A stretch of 57,346 nt of DNA. Origin: Ramlibacter sp. GTDB taxonomy: Bacteria; Pseudomonadota; Gammaproteobacteria; Burkholderiales; Burkholderiaceae_C. The position numbers and the translations under genes are program-made. The stretch lies in contig NZ_JARXAB010000048.1 of NCBI RefSeq assembly GCF_029866045.1, positions 1 through 57,346 on the forward strand, read 5' to 3'. This document shows, in pieces, positions 1-10,379 of this stretch (position 1 is its first letter; each line of letters begins with the position of its first letter). Below the pieces are notes generated by a model. The model saw only the letters and a list, made by a program, of their open reading frames with translations. It was not told where the DNA came from and did no database searches.

Positions 1-131
1 GCTTCGCCGCCAAACTTGGCCGACAACACCGTCGTAATGGCCGCCGTCAGCGTGGTCTTGCCATGGTCCACGTGACCAATCGTGCCCACGTTCACGTGCG
101 GCTTGGTCCGCTCGAATTTTCCTTTTGCCAT
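1..131 (-). CDS. tuf: Elongation factor Tu, N-terminal 43 codons (cut by window edge)
   Basis: EF-Tu is the GTPase that brings aminoacyl-tRNA to the ribosome. Only the first 43 codons are present; the gene runs off the left edge. They read [20 protein letters not shown] and continue into the G1 loop GHVDHGKT, which is diagnostic of EF-Tu. A GGAG motif sits 9-12 bases before the ATG. The gene follows fusA as the last member of the str operon, as in other betaproteobacteria. Because the frame is open to the edge, nothing can be said about the rest of the protein or whether a second tuf copy exists. Confidence 0.97.
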   Translation of the reverse strand, partial: MAKGKFERTKPHVNVGTIGHVDHGKTTLTAAITTVLSAKFGGE

Positions 132-322
132 TTCTCAAATCTCCAAAGAGCAAGGCCCGTGACTGTTTAACGTCTCTGGCAAAGACCGCGCCACGGGCAG
201 CGGGTCAACCACGTTCGTGGCGCCAAAGACAATTTCTCGTTACCAGGCCCCGTGGCCCCGGCTTTGCCGGGACCGCCAGGGCGCCCCTTGGGGGGAGGCG
301 GCGAAGCCGCTTCGGGGCGGTC
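132..322 (-). promoter_or_regulatory. fusA-tuf intergenic region with short GC hairpins
   Basis: This 191-base spacer separates fusA from tuf. It contains two small inverted repeats (GCGGC-GAA-GCCGC near 299-311 and CCCCGGC-TTT-GCCGGGA near 256-272). Neither has a T-tract in the direction of transcription. They may be mRNA-stabilising or processing hairpins that adjust tuf expression relative to fusA, but that role is inference. I see no clear promoter. Confidence 0.3.
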
Positions 323-2425
323 TTATTTAGAGCGCGCGGCCATGATGGTTTCGGCCACATTACGCGGGGCTTCCGAGTAATGCTTGAACTCCATCGTGTA
401 GGTGGCGCGACCCTGCGACATCGAACGTAGGGTGGTCGAGTAACCGAACATCTCGGACAGCGGGACCTCGGCCTTGATGGCCTTGCCGCCACCGACCATA
501 TCGTCCATGCCCTGGACCATGCCGCGGCGAGAGGACAGGTCGCCCATCACGCTGCCAGCGTAGTCTTCCGGAGTCTCGACTTCCACGGCCATCATCGGCT
601 CGAGGATGACGGGGCTGGCCTTGCGAGCGCCTTCTTTGAAGCCAAAGATGGCAGCCATCTTGAAGGCGAGTTCGTTCGAGTCCACGTCGTGGTACGAGCC
701 GAAATGCAGCGTGACCTTGACGTCAACGACCGGGTAGCCCGCCAGCACGCCTTGCGTGACGGCTTCGTGGATGCCTTTTTCGACCGCGGGGATGTACTCG
801 CGCGGCACCACGCCGCCCTTGATGGCGTCGATGAATTCGATGCCCTTGCCCGGCTCATTCGGCTCGATCTTGAGCACGACGTGGCCGTACTGGCCCTTGC
901 CGCCCGACTGGCGCACGAACTTGCCTTCGGCGTCTTCCACCGTCTTGCGGATGGTTTCGCGGTACGCCACCTGCGGCTTGCCCACGTTGGCTTCCACGCC
1001 GAACTCGCGCTTCATGCGGTCGACGATGATCTCCAGGTGCAGCTCGCCCATGCCGGCGATGATGGTCTGGCCGGATTCTTCGTCGGTACGCACGCGGAAC
1101 GACGGGTCTTCCTGCGCCAGACGGTTGAGGGCAATGCCCATCTTCTCTTGGTCGGCCTTGGTCTTGGGCTCAACGGCCTGCGCGATCACGGGCTCGGGGA
1201 AGACCATGCGCTCGAGGGTCACGGTGGACGACGGGTCGCACAACGTCTCGCCGGTGGTGACGTCTTTGAGGCCCACGCAAGCGGCGATGTCACCTGCGCG
1301 GATTTCGTCGACTTCCTGGCGGTTGTTGGCGTGCATCTGCACGATACGACCGATACGCTCTTTCTTACCGCGGACCGGGTTGTAAACGCTATCGCCCTTG
1401 GAGAGCACGCCGGAGTAGACGCGCACAAAGGTCAACTGGCCCACGAAGGGGTCGGTCATCAGCTTGAACGCGAGTGCGGCAAACTTTTCGCCGTCGTCGG
1501 CCTTGCGGCTGGTGGGCTGCTCGTTTTCGTCGGTGCCGGACACCGGGGGAATATCCACCGGGGAGGGCATCAACTCGATCACGGCGTCGAGCATGCGCTG
1601 CACACCCTTGTTCTTGAACGCGGTGCCGCAGAGCATCGGCTGAATTTCGCCGGCGATGGTGCGGGTGCGCAGACCCAACGTGATCTCTTCTTCGGACAAG
1701 TCACCTTCTTCCAGGTACTTGTTCATCAGGTCTTCGGACGCCTCGGCCGCAGCCTCGAGCATCTTCTCGCGCCATTCCTTGGCGGTCTCCAAGAGGTCGG
1801 CGGGGATATCTTCGTAGTTGAACTTCATGCCCTGGGAGGCTTCGTCCCAGATGATGGCCTTCATCTTGCGGAGGTCGACCACGCCGGTGAAGTTTTCTTC
1901 GGCGCCAATCGGGATCACGATCGGCACGGGGTTGGCCTTGAGGCGCAGCTTCATCTGGTCGACGACCTTGAAGAAGTTGGCGCCGGTGCGGTCCATCTTG
2001 TTGACGAAGGCGAGACGGGGGACCCGGTACTTGTTGGCCTGGCGCCAGACGGTTTCCGACTGGGGCTGCACGCCACCCACGGCGCAATACACCATGCAGG
2101 CGCCGTCGAGCACGCGCATGGAACGCTCCACCTCGATGGTGAAGTCGACGTGGCCAGGGGTGTCGATGATGTTGATACGGTGCTCGGGGAAGGACATGTC
2201 CATCCCCTTCCAGAAGCAGGTCGTAGCAGCAGACGTAATGGTGATGCCGCGCTCCTGCTCCTGCTCCATCCAATCCATCGTGGCAGCGCCGTCGTGCACT
2301 TCACCGATCTTGTGGTTGACGCCGGTGTAGAACAGGATGCGCTCGGTGGTGGTGGTCTTGCCGGCGTCGATGTGCGCCGAGATGCCGATATTGCGATAAC
2401 GCTCGATAGGCGTATTGCGGGCCAT
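323..2425 (-). CDS. fusA: Elongation factor G
   Basis: EF-G is the translocation GTPase that moves tRNA and mRNA through the ribosome and helps split post-termination ribosomes. The product is 700 residues, the usual bacterial length. It begins [14 protein letters not shown] and shows the P-loop AHIDAGKTT at about residues 18-26, the G3 motif DTPGHVDF and the G4 motif NKMDR. The frame is also open from a TTG two codons upstream, but the ATG at 2425 is preceded by AAAGAGA at good spacing and matches the family N-terminus. It lies between rpsG and tuf in the str operon. Confidence 0.98.
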   Translation of the reverse strand: MARNTPIERYRNIGISAHIDAGKTTTTERILFYTGVNHKIGEVHDGAATMDWMEQEQERGITITSAATTCFWKGMDMSFPEHRINIIDTPGHVDFTIEVERSMRVLDGACMVYCAVGGVQPQSETVWRQANKYRVPRLAFVNKMDRTGANFFKVVDQMKLRLKANPVPIVIPIGAEENFTGVVDLRKMKAIIWDEASQGMKFNYEDIPADLLETAKEWREKMLEAAAEASEDLMNKYLEEGDLSEEEITLGLRTRTIAGEIQPMLCGTAFKNKGVQRMLDAVIELMPSPVDIPPVSGTDENEQPTSRKADDGEKFAALAFKLMTDPFVGQLTFVRVYSGVLSKGDSVYNPVRGKKERIGRIVQMHANNRQEVDEIRAGDIAACVGLKDVTTGETLCDPSSTVTLERMVFPEPVIAQAVEPKTKADQEKMGIALNRLAQEDPSFRVRTDEESGQTIIAGMGELHLEIIVDRMKREFGVEANVGKPQVAYRETIRKTVEDAEGKFVRQSGGKGQYGHVVLKIEPNEPGKGIEFIDAIKGGVVPREYIPAVEKGIHEAVTQGVLAGYPVVDVKVTLHFGSYHDVDSNELAFKMAAIFGFKEGARKASPVILEPMMAVEVETPEDYAGSVMGDLSSRRGMVQGMDDMVGGGKAIKAEVPLSEMFGYSTTLRSMSQGRATYTMEFKHYSEAPRNVAETIMAARSK

Positions 2426-2493
2426 GATCAATCTCTTTCGTTGAAGTGGACAGCGGCCCGCTCGTGGCGGGCCGACCGTACCAGGGGGAATGC

Positions 2494-2967
2494 TTAGAAG
2501 CGGAAGTGGCTGAAGGCCTTGTTGGCCTCGGCCATGCGGTGCACTTCGTCACGCTTCTTCATGGCGCCGCCACGACCTTCGGTGGCTTCCATGAGTTCGT
2601 TGGCCAGTCGCAGGGCCATGGATTTCTCGCCACGCTTCTTGGAGGCTTCCTTGATCCAGCGCATCGACAGTGCAACACGGCGGACGGGACGCACCTCAAC
2701 GGGCACCTGGTAGTTGGCGCCACCCACGCGGCGGGACTTCACTTCCACCATGGGCTTCACGTTGTTGATGGCGATGGTGAAGGCTTCCAGGGGATCCTTG
2801 CCCGGATTCTTTTTCTCGATGAAGTCGAGGGCTCCGTAGACGATGCGCTCGGCCACCGCCTTTTTGCCGCCTTGCATGATCACGTTCATGAACTTGGCGA
2901 GCTCGACATTGCCGAACTTGGGATCCGGCAGGATTTCACGTTTAGGGACTTCGCGACGACGCGGCAT
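2494..2967 (-). CDS. rpsG: 30S ribosomal protein S7
   Basis: S7 nucleates assembly of the 30S head and contacts the E-site tRNA. The 157-residue product starts [18 protein letters not shown] and has the typical family length and conserved basic core. In E. coli S7 is the translational autoregulator of the str operon. No equivalent regulatory structure was resolved here by eye. It sits 163 bases downstream of rpsL and 68 bases upstream of fusA in one leftward unit. Confidence 0.98.
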   Translation of the reverse strand: MPRRREVPKREILPDPKFGNVELAKFMNVIMQGGKKAVAERIVYGALDFIEKKNPGKDPLEAFTIAINNVKPMVEVKSRRVGGANYQVPVEVRPVRRVALSMRWIKEASKKRGEKSMALRLANELMEATEGRGGAMKKRDEVHRMAEANKAFSHFRF

Positions 2968-3130
2968 TTCGAACCTCTTTCATTTGCTTCAGTTGGCCAG
3001 CCCTTCCGGGTGGCCGCGAGAGCCATTAGGACTCTCACTTACTCGACCCACAGGCACCATGCCTGCTTGGGGTCACTTCGCCGATGCAGCCTGACTGGCC
3101 CACCGACACCGGGAAAAACAATCAGGCCGC

Positions 3131-3508
3131 TCAGGCCTTCTTCGGACGCTTGGCGCCGTACTTGGAGCGGGACTGCTTGCGGTCTTTGACGCCCTGCAGG
3201 TCCAGAGAACCGCGAACGATGTGGTAACGCACACCGGGCAAGTCCTTCACACGGCCGCCACGCACGAGCACCACGGAGTGCTCCTGCAGGTTGTGGCCTT
3301 CGCCGCCGATGTAGGAGATGACCTCGAAGCCGTTGGTCAGGCGCACCTTGGCTACCTTGCGAAGCGCGGAGTTTGGCTTCTTGGGGGTGGTGGTGTACAC
3401 GCGGGTGCAGACGCCACGGCGCTGCGGGCTGTTTTGCATCGCGGGGCTTTTTGATTTGGTCTTTTCGACCTCGCGCCCCTGACGCACGAGTTGATTGATG
3501 GTTGGCAT
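3131..3508 (-). CDS. rpsL: 30S ribosomal protein S12
   Basis: S12 lies at the decoding centre and controls translational accuracy. The 125-residue product starts [16 protein letters not shown] and contains the [18 protein letters not shown] core. Lys43 within PKKPNS and the Lys of the GRVKDLPG loop, the sites of classical streptomycin-resistance substitutions, are both present, so this copy looks streptomycin sensitive at these positions. It is the first gene of the str operon and follows a sigma70-type promoter by about 110 bases. Confidence 0.98.
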   Translation of the reverse strand: MPTINQLVRQGREVEKTKSKSPAMQNSPQRRGVCTRVYTTTPKKPNSALRKVAKVRLTNGFEVISYIGGEGHNLQEHSVVLVRGGRVKDLPGVRYHIVRGSLDLQGVKDRKQSRSKYGAKRPKKA

Positions 3509-3619
3509 TAAACGTCCCTAAACGTTTGAAAACGTCTGAAAAAATCCCAGCGACAGCCGGCGTGAACCCGGAAAGATCGCAGGCAAATAATTCCCGCCCC
3601 AATAGCGGGAAAGCCCTCC

Positions 3620-3648
3620 AGTATATCCGGCCGTCAGGCAACCGGCAA
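3620..3648 (-). promoter_or_regulatory. Sigma70-type promoter of the str operon
   Basis: Read on the minus strand, a -35 TTGCCG (3643-3648) and a -10 TATACT (3620-3625) are separated by exactly 17 bases. The predicted transcript starts near 3613, giving a leader of about 105 bases before rpsL. The position between the end of dacC and rpsL supports an independent start for the str operon. Confidence 0.7.
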
Positions 3649-3743
3649 TGACAGCAGGCGGGCACGACACCCCTCACGAGGTGACGAGGGTCAGCCAGTG
3701 GAGGCGCCGCCGGTCGAAAAACCGGACAAAGAGCCCTAAAGAA

Positions 3744-4937
3744 TTACTTTATCCACAGGCGGATGGCGTCCCAGGCTCGACCCAGCACGCCCGCCTGGGG
3801 CACGGCTTCGAGGGCGACAAGCGGAATCTCAGAGACGACCTGATCGCCAGCGAGCACCGTGAGCACGCCCACCGATTGACCACGGCCCAGGGGGGCGACC
3901 AGCGGGTCGGGCCGCACCACCTGGGTCTTGAGCCGGCTGGCGGTCCCCGCAGGCACCGCCACCACGATGGCCTGAGGCCGGCCGAGCTTGGCCCGCGACT
4001 GGGTACCCTTCCAGACCTCCGGGGTGAGCACGGCCTGATTGGCTTCGAACAGCTTGACCGCCTCAAATGCGGTGTAGCCCCAATTGAGCAGCTTCTGGGA
4101 CTCGTTGGCACGGGCGTTTTCGTTGGCAGCGCCCAAGACGATGGAAAGCAGGCGACGCGAACCCAGGCCCGGGAAGTCGCGATGGGCGGTGGCAATCAGG
4201 CAGTAACCGGCGGCTTCGGTGTGGCCCGTCTTGAGGCCATCGACCGTCGGATCGCGCATCAGCAGAAGGTTGCGGTTGTTTTCGTTCGCGGCGGGCGTGC
4301 CCGGGTAACGGTACTTCTTGATCGCGTAGTAGCCCACATAGTCCGGAAAGTCCTGCATCAGCCGGGTCGCTAGGACGCCCAAGTCGCGGGCGGTGGTGGT
4401 GTGACCTGGCTCGGTCAGGCCTTCGGGGTTGCGGTAAGCAGTGGCCTTCATGCCGAGGTTCTTGGCCTGGTCATTCATCAGCTGCACGAAGCGCTCTACG
4501 CTACCGCCCACACCCTCGGCCAAGGCCACCGTCGCATCGTTGCCAGACTGAACGATCATTCCTTTGATCAGGTCCTCCACCGGCACTTTCATCTTGGGGT
4601 CGATGAACATCCGGGAGCCAGGCATCTTCCATGCGCGCTCGCTCACGGGCAGCGCCTGCTTGAGATCGAGTTTCTTCGACTTGAGGGCGTCGAAGACGAT
4701 GTAGGCGGTCATCAGCTTGGTCAGCGATGCGGGCTCGACAGGCGAGTCCACGTCGCGGCCAGCCAGCATCTGGTTGGCAGTGACATCGAACAGCAGGTAG
4801 CTGCGCGCCGCAATCTCGGGCGGCTGCGGCGCCTGTGCCTGGGCGGGACATGACCCGAAGAAAAAAATCAGGGCGAGCAGCGGCCCGAAAAATGACGCAA
4901 AAAAATGCGCGGGCAGCATGCGGGCAAGTGGGTTCAT
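3744..4937 (-). CDS. dacC: D-alanyl-D-alanine carboxypeptidase (low-molecular-mass PBP)
   Basis: This periplasmic serine peptidase removes the terminal D-Ala from peptidoglycan pentapeptides. The 397-residue precursor has an N-terminal hydrophobic signal segment (about residues 10-34). It carries the three penicillin-binding motifs: SLTK at 71-74, SGN at 131-133 and KTG at 236-238. A beta-rich C-terminal domain and a final amphipathic segment (AWDAIRLWIK) resemble the membrane anchor of PBP5/6. Whether it is closer to DacA or DacC cannot be settled by eye. It lies 9 bases downstream of a hydrolase gene and is probably co-transcribed with it. Confidence 0.93.
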   Translation of the reverse strand: MNPLARMLPAHFFASFFGPLLALIFFFGSCPAQAQAPQPPEIAARSYLLFDVTANQMLAGRDVDSPVEPASLTKLMTAYIVFDALKSKKLDLKQALPVSERAWKMPGSRMFIDPKMKVPVEDLIKGMIVQSGNDATVALAEGVGGSVERFVQLMNDQAKNLGMKATAYRNPEGLTEPGHTTTARDLGVLATRLMQDFPDYVGYYAIKKYRYPGTPAANENNRNLLLMRDPTVDGLKTGHTEAAGYCLIATAHRDFPGLGSRRLLSIVLGAANENARANESQKLLNWGYTAFEAVKLFEANQAVLTPEVWKGTQSRAKLGRPQAIVVAVPAGTASRLKTQVVRPDPLVAPLGRGQSVGVLTVLAGDQVVSEIPLVALEAVPQAGVLGRAWDAIRLWIK

Positions 4938-4946
4938 GGTGGACGA

Positions 4947-5573
4947 TCAACGCAGGTGGCGAACCACCAGAGACTTGAGCAGCGGCAATTGTCCGTGAAA
5001 GAAATGCCCGCCACCAGGCACCACTGTCACCGGGAGCGATTGAGGGCGCGCCCAGTCAAAGACCGCAGACAGCGGCACTGTGTCGTCCTGCTCGCCATGG
5101 ATCACCAGGGTGCGTTCATGTGCCTCGGGCGGCAAGGTGGCCACCGAAAAGCGCGAGGCGGCAGTGCCCACAAGCACCAGCTGATCGACGGGCCGCTGCG
5201 CCCACATCCGCGCCGCCACCTGGGAGGCGACAAAGGAACCGAATGAAAAGCCCGCCAGGCCCAGGGGCCCGGCAGGCGCCACTTGTCCGACCAGAGAGAT
5301 CATGTCCTCGACCTCGCCAGCGCCCCCGTCATGCGCACCCTCGCTGCCGCCCACGCCACGAAAATTGAAGCGGATCGCGGTCCACCCACATTGAATAAAG
5401 GCGCGGGCCAGAGTCTGGACCACCTTGTTGTCCATGGTGCCGCCAAAGAGCGGGTGGGGGTGGGCAATGACCGCGGTGCCCCGCCATGGCAGGCCGTCGG
5501 GCGGCGTGTCACGTAGCGCCTCGATCACGCCTGCCCCGCCTGCCAGGCGAAGGCGTTCGGTCTGTGCGTTCAT
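4947..5573 (-). CDS. Alpha/beta hydrolase
   Basis: A cytoplasmic alpha/beta-hydrolase of 208 residues, similar to the small COG2945-type hydrolases. The visible motifs are HPHPLFGGTMDNKVV near 38-52, RGVGGSEG at 72-79, the nucleophile elbow GFSFGS with Ser110, an acid in HGEQDDTVPL (Asp163 or Asp164) and His190 in PGGGHFFHG. The likely triad is therefore complete. No signal peptide is seen. The substrate is unknown. It precedes dacC by 9 bases and follows a ferredoxin gene by 42 bases on the same strand. Confidence 0.88.
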   Translation of the reverse strand: MNAQTERLRLAGGAGVIEALRDTPPDGLPWRGTAVIAHPHPLFGGTMDNKVVQTLARAFIQCGWTAIRFNFRGVGGSEGAHDGGAGEVEDMISLVGQVAPAGPLGLAGFSFGSFVASQVAARMWAQRPVDQLVLVGTAASRFSVATLPPEAHERTLVIHGEQDDTVPLSAVFDWARPQSLPVTVVPGGGHFFHGQLPLLKSLVVRHLR

Positions 5574-5615
5574 GGGGCCGCCTTCATCCAGGAACGCAGG
5601 GACCGGCAGCCAGGT

Positions 5616-5972
5616 TCAGCGGCCGACGTTCGCCGGTAGCACGAGGCGCTCGACCACCTTCCCGTTTTTCAGGTGGGACTCGACGATCTCGTCGATATCG
5701 TCCATATCGACGAAGGTGTACCAGACGGCTTCCGGGTAGACCACCGCCACCGGGCCACCGGCGCAACGGTCAAGGCAACCGGCCTTGTTGACCCGCACTT
5801 GCCCGGGCCCAGCCAGCCCCGCCTGCTTCACACGCGCCTTGCAGCGGTCAAAGCCCTCCTTGGCCGGATGATCGGCGCAGCATGCCTCGCCATTGGGGCG
5901 CTGGTTCAGGCAGAAGAAAACGTGGCGCGCGTAGTAAGAGGCCGTGTCGGCCCCCTGAACAATTGAAGTCAT
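5616..5972 (-). CDS. Thioredoxin-like [2Fe-2S] ferredoxin
   Basis: A 118-residue Shethna-type ferredoxin with a thioredoxin-like fold. The cluster ligands are visible: Cys21 in HVFFCLNQ, Cys31 or Cys32 in GEACCADH, and Cys66 and Cys70 in AGCLDRCAGGP. The family end VVYPEAVWYTFV follows. Such proteins carry electrons, but the partner is unknown here. Its ATG overlaps the TGA stop of the upstream vanZ-like gene (ATGA), which indicates translational coupling. Confidence 0.92.
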   Translation of the reverse strand: MTSIVQGADTASYYARHVFFCLNQRPNGEACCADHPAKEGFDRCKARVKQAGLAGPGQVRVNKAGCLDRCAGGPVAVVYPEAVWYTFVDMDDIDEIVESHLKNGKVVERLVLPANVGR

Positions 5973-7093
5973 GCGCCGATTCTAGGCCGCGCATCACCCC
6001 GGGACAGCCGCAGCAGACCATAGGCGAGCGCCGCGTACGGCCAGCACCACCCGATCCACTGCGCCAGACCGTTGAAGCGGATAAACCGACCCTGCTCCCA
6101 GGCCTGAAGCGTGAGCGAGTAATACGCATTGGCCGGCGCTTGGTTCAACAGGGCCAGGTGCAGCACCAGCACCGGCAGGAGCAGGGCCACGCAGCCCCGG
6201 CGAGGCAACCAGACCGCCAGCACGGCCAGCGCCAGCCCACCGGCCAGCCCCAGCTGCACGGATAGGCTCAGCCACGCCCAGGCGTTGGCCGGGCCGAAGC
6301 TCAAAGCCGCAGACAGCGCGCTGGCGGCAAGACCGGCGGCAAGGAGGAGGAGCATCAATGCCAGCCGCCCACGAAGGGCACCCATGATGGAAAAAGCCAG
6401 CAGGCAAGGCACCAGCAAACCCAGCGCCACCGCGACCAGCTCGGTGCCTTGTCCGAGCGGCTGTTGTAGAGGCTCCCGGACTGGCAGCCAATCGATGAAG
6501 GGCGTGTACTCCAGCCACTCCGCCAGGGCGAGTTGGGTTCGCTCGAGCACCTGCCCCAGGCCCAAGGGCAGCGGCGCGGGAAATAACAAGCCGGCCGGCC
6601 ACAGGGCCAGCAGCACCAGGGCGCCGCGGGCCTCGTCCACGAACCAACGGCGCCGAAAGCGCGACCAGCGTTGCAACAATCCCAACCGCTCGAGGCCCGA
6701 GGCGAGCAGTGCGCCCAAGACCGTACCCGCCAGATTGAGCCCGAGGTCGAGGTTCGAGGGCACGCGCGAAGGCAGGAAGGTCTGGAGCGCCTCCAAGGAA
6801 AAGGACAGGGTGCCGGCGGCGACGAGTGACACAACCATCGCGCCGCCAGAGCCGCCCGCTGCTGGATCGCGCCGCAACCGGGCCAGGGCGATCAGGAAGC
6901 CCAGCGGAGCGTAGCCGGCCACGTTGGCTGCCATATCGAAGCCTGTCCACCACTGCGGCCAGGGGCTGGCCAGGAAAGCCCAGGGCGCGAGGCCCTGGAC
7001 GCGCCAGCCATCGAAGGGGTAGAGGCTGGCATAGACGATCAACACCCCATAGGCCAGGGCCAGCGGCCCGGCAGAGGTCTTGTGCATCGGCAT
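5969..7093 (-). CDS. VanZ-family integral membrane protein
   Basis: A 374-residue multi-pass membrane protein. The N-terminal third has the VanZ-like signature: YPFDGW near 25, NVAGYAPLGF near 57, and FLPSRVPSNLDLGLNLAGT near 106-124. The C-terminal part holds several additional hydrophobic helices. VanZ-like proteins in Gram-negative bacteria have no assigned reaction; some lie near envelope or phosphate/lipid genes. A start two codons later (Met at 7087) is also possible, and no strong ribosome binding site separates them. It overlaps the ferredoxin gene by 4 bases and follows hemJ by 25 bases. Confidence 0.85.
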   Translation of the reverse strand: MPMHKTSAGPLALAYGVLIVYASLYPFDGWRVQGLAPWAFLASPWPQWWTGFDMAANVAGYAPLGFLIALARLRRDPAAGGSGGAMVVSLVAAGTLSFSLEALQTFLPSRVPSNLDLGLNLAGTVLGALLASGLERLGLLQRWSRFRRRWFVDEARGALVLLALWPAGLLFPAPLPLGLGQVLERTQLALAEWLEYTPFIDWLPVREPLQQPLGQGTELVAVALGLLVPCLLAFSIMGALRGRLALMLLLLAAGLAASALSAALSFGPANAWAWLSLSVQLGLAGGLALAVLAVWLPRRGCVALLLPVLVLHLALLNQAPANAYYSLTLQAWEQGRFIRFNGLAQWIGWCWPYAALAYGLLRLSRGDARPRIGA

Positions 7094-7118
7094 GACGTCT
7101 GCTTGCGTCGGACCGCGC

Positions 7119-7541
7119 TCAGAATGGCTTGATGACGACTAGCAGCACCGCCACCAGCAGAAGCACCACAGGGATCTCATTGAACCAGCGGTACCAGCGG
7201 TGGCTCCGGGTGCTGCCACCGGCCTCGAACCGGCGCAGCATGCGAGCGCAGGCGTGGTGGTAGGCGATGACCAGCAGGACAACGATCAGTTTGGCGTGCA
7301 TCCAGCCGTCACCGCGACCGATGCCATAAGTCAGCCAGAGCACCAGCCCCAGCGCCACTGCGGGTACGGCCAGCAAGGTGGTGAAGCGCAGCAGCTTACG
7401 TGACATGAGCAGCAGCCGATCGCGCTCGGCCAGTGAGCCAGGCTCGACCATGGCGAGGTTGACGTAGATGCGGGGCAGATAAAACAGGCCAGCAAACCAG
7501 CTGGCGACGAAGACGATGTGCAGGGCTTTGATCCAGAGCAT
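7119..7541 (-). CDS. hemJ: Protoporphyrinogen IX oxidase HemJ (CopD/UPF0093 family)
   Basis: HemJ performs the penultimate step of heme synthesis, oxidising protoporphyrinogen IX in the membrane, in bacteria lacking HemG and HemY. The 140-residue product has about four membrane helices. It carries the N-terminal signature WIKALHIVFVASWFAGLFYL with His8, plus conserved basic residues in MSRKLLRF and the MHAKL segment. It is divergent from hemB, an earlier enzyme of the same pathway, which supports the HemJ reading over a copper-resistance CopD role. No Shine-Dalgarno sequence precedes the ATG (see the promoter entry). Confidence 0.85.
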   Translation of the reverse strand: MLWIKALHIVFVASWFAGLFYLPRIYVNLAMVEPGSLAERDRLLLMSRKLLRFTTLLAVPAVALGLVLWLTYGIGRGDGWMHAKLIVVLLVIAYHHACARMLRRFEAGGSTRSHRWYRWFNEIPVVLLLVAVLLVVIKPF

Positions 7542-7547
7542 GGTCTA

Positions 7548-7573
7548 AGTGTAGACAGCGACACCCCTGGGAC

Positions 7574-7575
<2 letters not shown>
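7548..7575 (-). promoter_or_regulatory. Candidate hemJ promoter giving a leaderless mRNA
   Basis: On the minus strand TTGTCC (7570-7575) and TACACT (7548-7553) are separated by 16 bases. The -10 ends only 6 bases before the hemJ ATG, so initiation 7 bases downstream would begin at the A of the start codon. The absence of a Shine-Dalgarno motif fits a leaderless message. This is inference from spacing only. Confidence 0.35.
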
Positions 7576-8856
<1,281 letters not shown>

Positions 8857-8902
8857 AGCGGCACCTTTGCTGGCGGTCCATGGCCGGTAGGCCGCTGGAC
8901 CG

Positions 8903-8923
8903 CCTGGCCTGAATCAGGCCAGG
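8903..8923. terminator. Dyad between convergent hemB and dienelactone hydrolase genes
   Basis: A perfect 9-bp inverted repeat CCTGGCCTG-AAT-CAGGCCAGG overlaps the stop codon of the hydrolase and lies 47 bases beyond hemB. It has no T-tract, so its efficiency is uncertain. Its position between convergent genes suggests transcript 3'-end formation or protection. Confidence 0.4.
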
Positions 8924-9597
8924 TGACGAGCGAAGAATTCCAGCGTGCGCTGGCGCGCCAGAGCGGCGGCAGTCGCATCTCCGGTGGCACGGTGGTCACA
9001 GTTAAAGCCGTGATCGGCGGCGTAGGCGTGAACCTGCACCTCGGGATGGGCCTCGGCGAAGGCGCGCACAGAGTCCATCGGTATCCACGCATCGCGCTCG
9101 CCAAAGTGGGCCATCACGGGCACCTGGGGCTTGCGCGCGGACTCCTCGGGCGAGGTGACGCCGCCACCGTAATAGGGCGCAGCCGCCGCCAGACCCTTGA
9201 GCAGGCACGCGGCGCGCCAGGTCAGGAGTCCGCCCCAGCAGTAGCCGACCACCCCGACCTTGCCCGCTTGTCCTGCGTAGTCAATGGCCGCCTGAACGTC
9301 CTGCATCACTCCGGGCGCCGGCAGCGTATCGACCGCTGTCTTGAGCGCAAAGCCCGCCTTTTTGTCCTCGTCGCCGTAGCCCAGTTCGACCCCGGACTTA
9401 GCACGGTGGAAGGTTGGCGGCGCGACCGCCAGGTAGCCTTCGGCAGCGTAGCCGTCGGCGACCGCACGGATATGCGCATTGACGCCGAAGATCTCCTGCA
9501 AAACGACGACGCCGCCACGCGGTTTCCCGGCTGGCCGGGCCACGTAGGCGGGAATGGACTGGCCATCGGCCGATGTGAGGTTGACGATTTCACCCAT
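8914..9597 (-). CDS. Dienelactone hydrolase family protein
   Basis: A 227-residue alpha/beta-hydrolase with a Cys-His-Asp triad: Cys120 in GYCWGG, Asp169 in HFGERDAWIP and His196 in YAADHGFNCD. The N-terminal QEIFGVN segment (34-40) is the characteristic DLH strand carrying the glutamate that activates the cysteine. DLH enzymes open dienelactones in chlorocatechol pathways, but many chromosomal members have broader or unknown substrates. No catechol genes flank this copy, so the substrate is open. It is monocistronic and converges on hemB. Confidence 0.92.
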   Translation of the reverse strand: MGEIVNLTSADGQSIPAYVARPAGKPRGGVVVLQEIFGVNAHIRAVADGYAAEGYLAVAPPTFHRAKSGVELGYGDEDKKAGFALKTAVDTLPAPGVMQDVQAAIDYAGQAGKVGVVGYCWGGLLTWRAACLLKGLAAAAPYYGGGVTSPEESARKPQVPVMAHFGERDAWIPMDSVRAFAEAHPEVQVHAYAADHGFNCDHRATGDATAAALARQRTLEFFARHLA

Positions 9598-9774
9598 GGT
9601 CTCTCCTAGTCTTGTTCAGATCGCTGCGGTCCCGAGCCCCGCAAATTCTTGCAGACAGGGAAACGCCAGACCAAGCTTAACCGGCCCGGGCTGGCAGACA
9701 GGTGCAGGGATCCCCTGAGACAGGGCGAAGGGCGAAGGGCGGGGCGCAGGCTGCTGCGATGGAGGCCTGGCACT

Positions 9775-10353
9775 TCAGTCGTCTGGCGCGACCCGAGACA
9801 ACAGCACGTTGTCACGCCAGCGGCCATTGAGCTTGACGAAGTCGCGGGCGTAGCCCTCGACCACGAAGCCCAGACGTTTGAGCAGTGCGGCGCTGCGCAG
9901 GTTCTCCGGCAGGTGAGTCGCCATCACCCGGTGCAGGTGGTGGCGCGACATGACCTCGGGCACTACCGGGCCCAGCCACTGGTGCATCAGGCTGCGGCCC
10001 TCTAACTGGCGATCGAGCAGAAAGCTCAAGGTGCAGGCTTCGAAATCACCATGCTCGATCCCCCAGAAGCTGACCAGGCCGCCGATCTCACGGTCATCCC
10101 CCTGGCGCAGAAAACCCACCAGATGAACCGCCCGGCCAGCCTGCATATCCGCCTGGCGCCGGGGAATCTCGGCCTCCCAGTAGGCCTCTTGTTCGAGCTC
10201 GGGGCCCAGGCTCATCGCCATGCGAAGGTGGAGGCGGTTGCGCTGGTGGAAGCGCACCAGCGCCTGGACGAACTGCGGGTGAATGCCGTACAGCCACCAC
10301 TGGGGGTGTTCGGTCCAGAGAACGGCGGTGTCGAGGGCGGGCTGAATGCTCAT
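9775..10353 (-). CDS. GNAT-family N-acetyltransferase (RimJ/RimL-like)
   Basis: The 192-residue product fits the GNAT fold. The first half holds the variable acceptor part, followed by a beta4/alpha3-like region around SLMHQWLGPVV and the C-terminal signature LPENLRSAALLKRLGFVVEGYARDFVKLNG, here cited as LRSAALLKRLGF and EGYARDF, typical of RimJ/RimL and ribosomal-protein acetyltransferases. Its acceptor is unknown. The start at 10353 (MSIQPALD) was chosen over a longer frame because the upstream part is unlike the family and overlaps the neighbouring gene. It lies 26 bases after a methyltransferase gene, and the two may be co-transcribed. Confidence 0.82.
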   Translation of the reverse strand: MSIQPALDTAVLWTEHPQWWLYGIHPQFVQALVRFHQRNRLHLRMAMSLGPELEQEAYWEAEIPRRQADMQAGRAVHLVGFLRQGDDREIGGLVSFWGIEHGDFEACTLSFLLDRQLEGRSLMHQWLGPVVPEVMSRHHLHRVMATHLPENLRSAALLKRLGFVVEGYARDFVKLNGRWRDNVLLSRVAPDD

Positions 10354-10379
10354 GAATTTTCCGGAGGAAAGATGGCCGC

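Noticed and set aside
689..2497. A 602-codon open frame on the plus strand opposite fusA
   Set aside because: It is the shadow of a highly biased high-GC gene: fusA on the other strand has complete family motifs, and the plus frame shows none.
3710..3725. CCGGT-CGAAAA-ACCGG hairpin as the dacC terminator
   Set aside because: The stem is only five base pairs and no T-tract follows on the minus strand, so I do not list it as a terminator.
9721..9750. GGGCGAA tandem units as a repeat element
   Set aside because: Only two to three imperfect copies; too short to be meaningful in GC-rich DNA.
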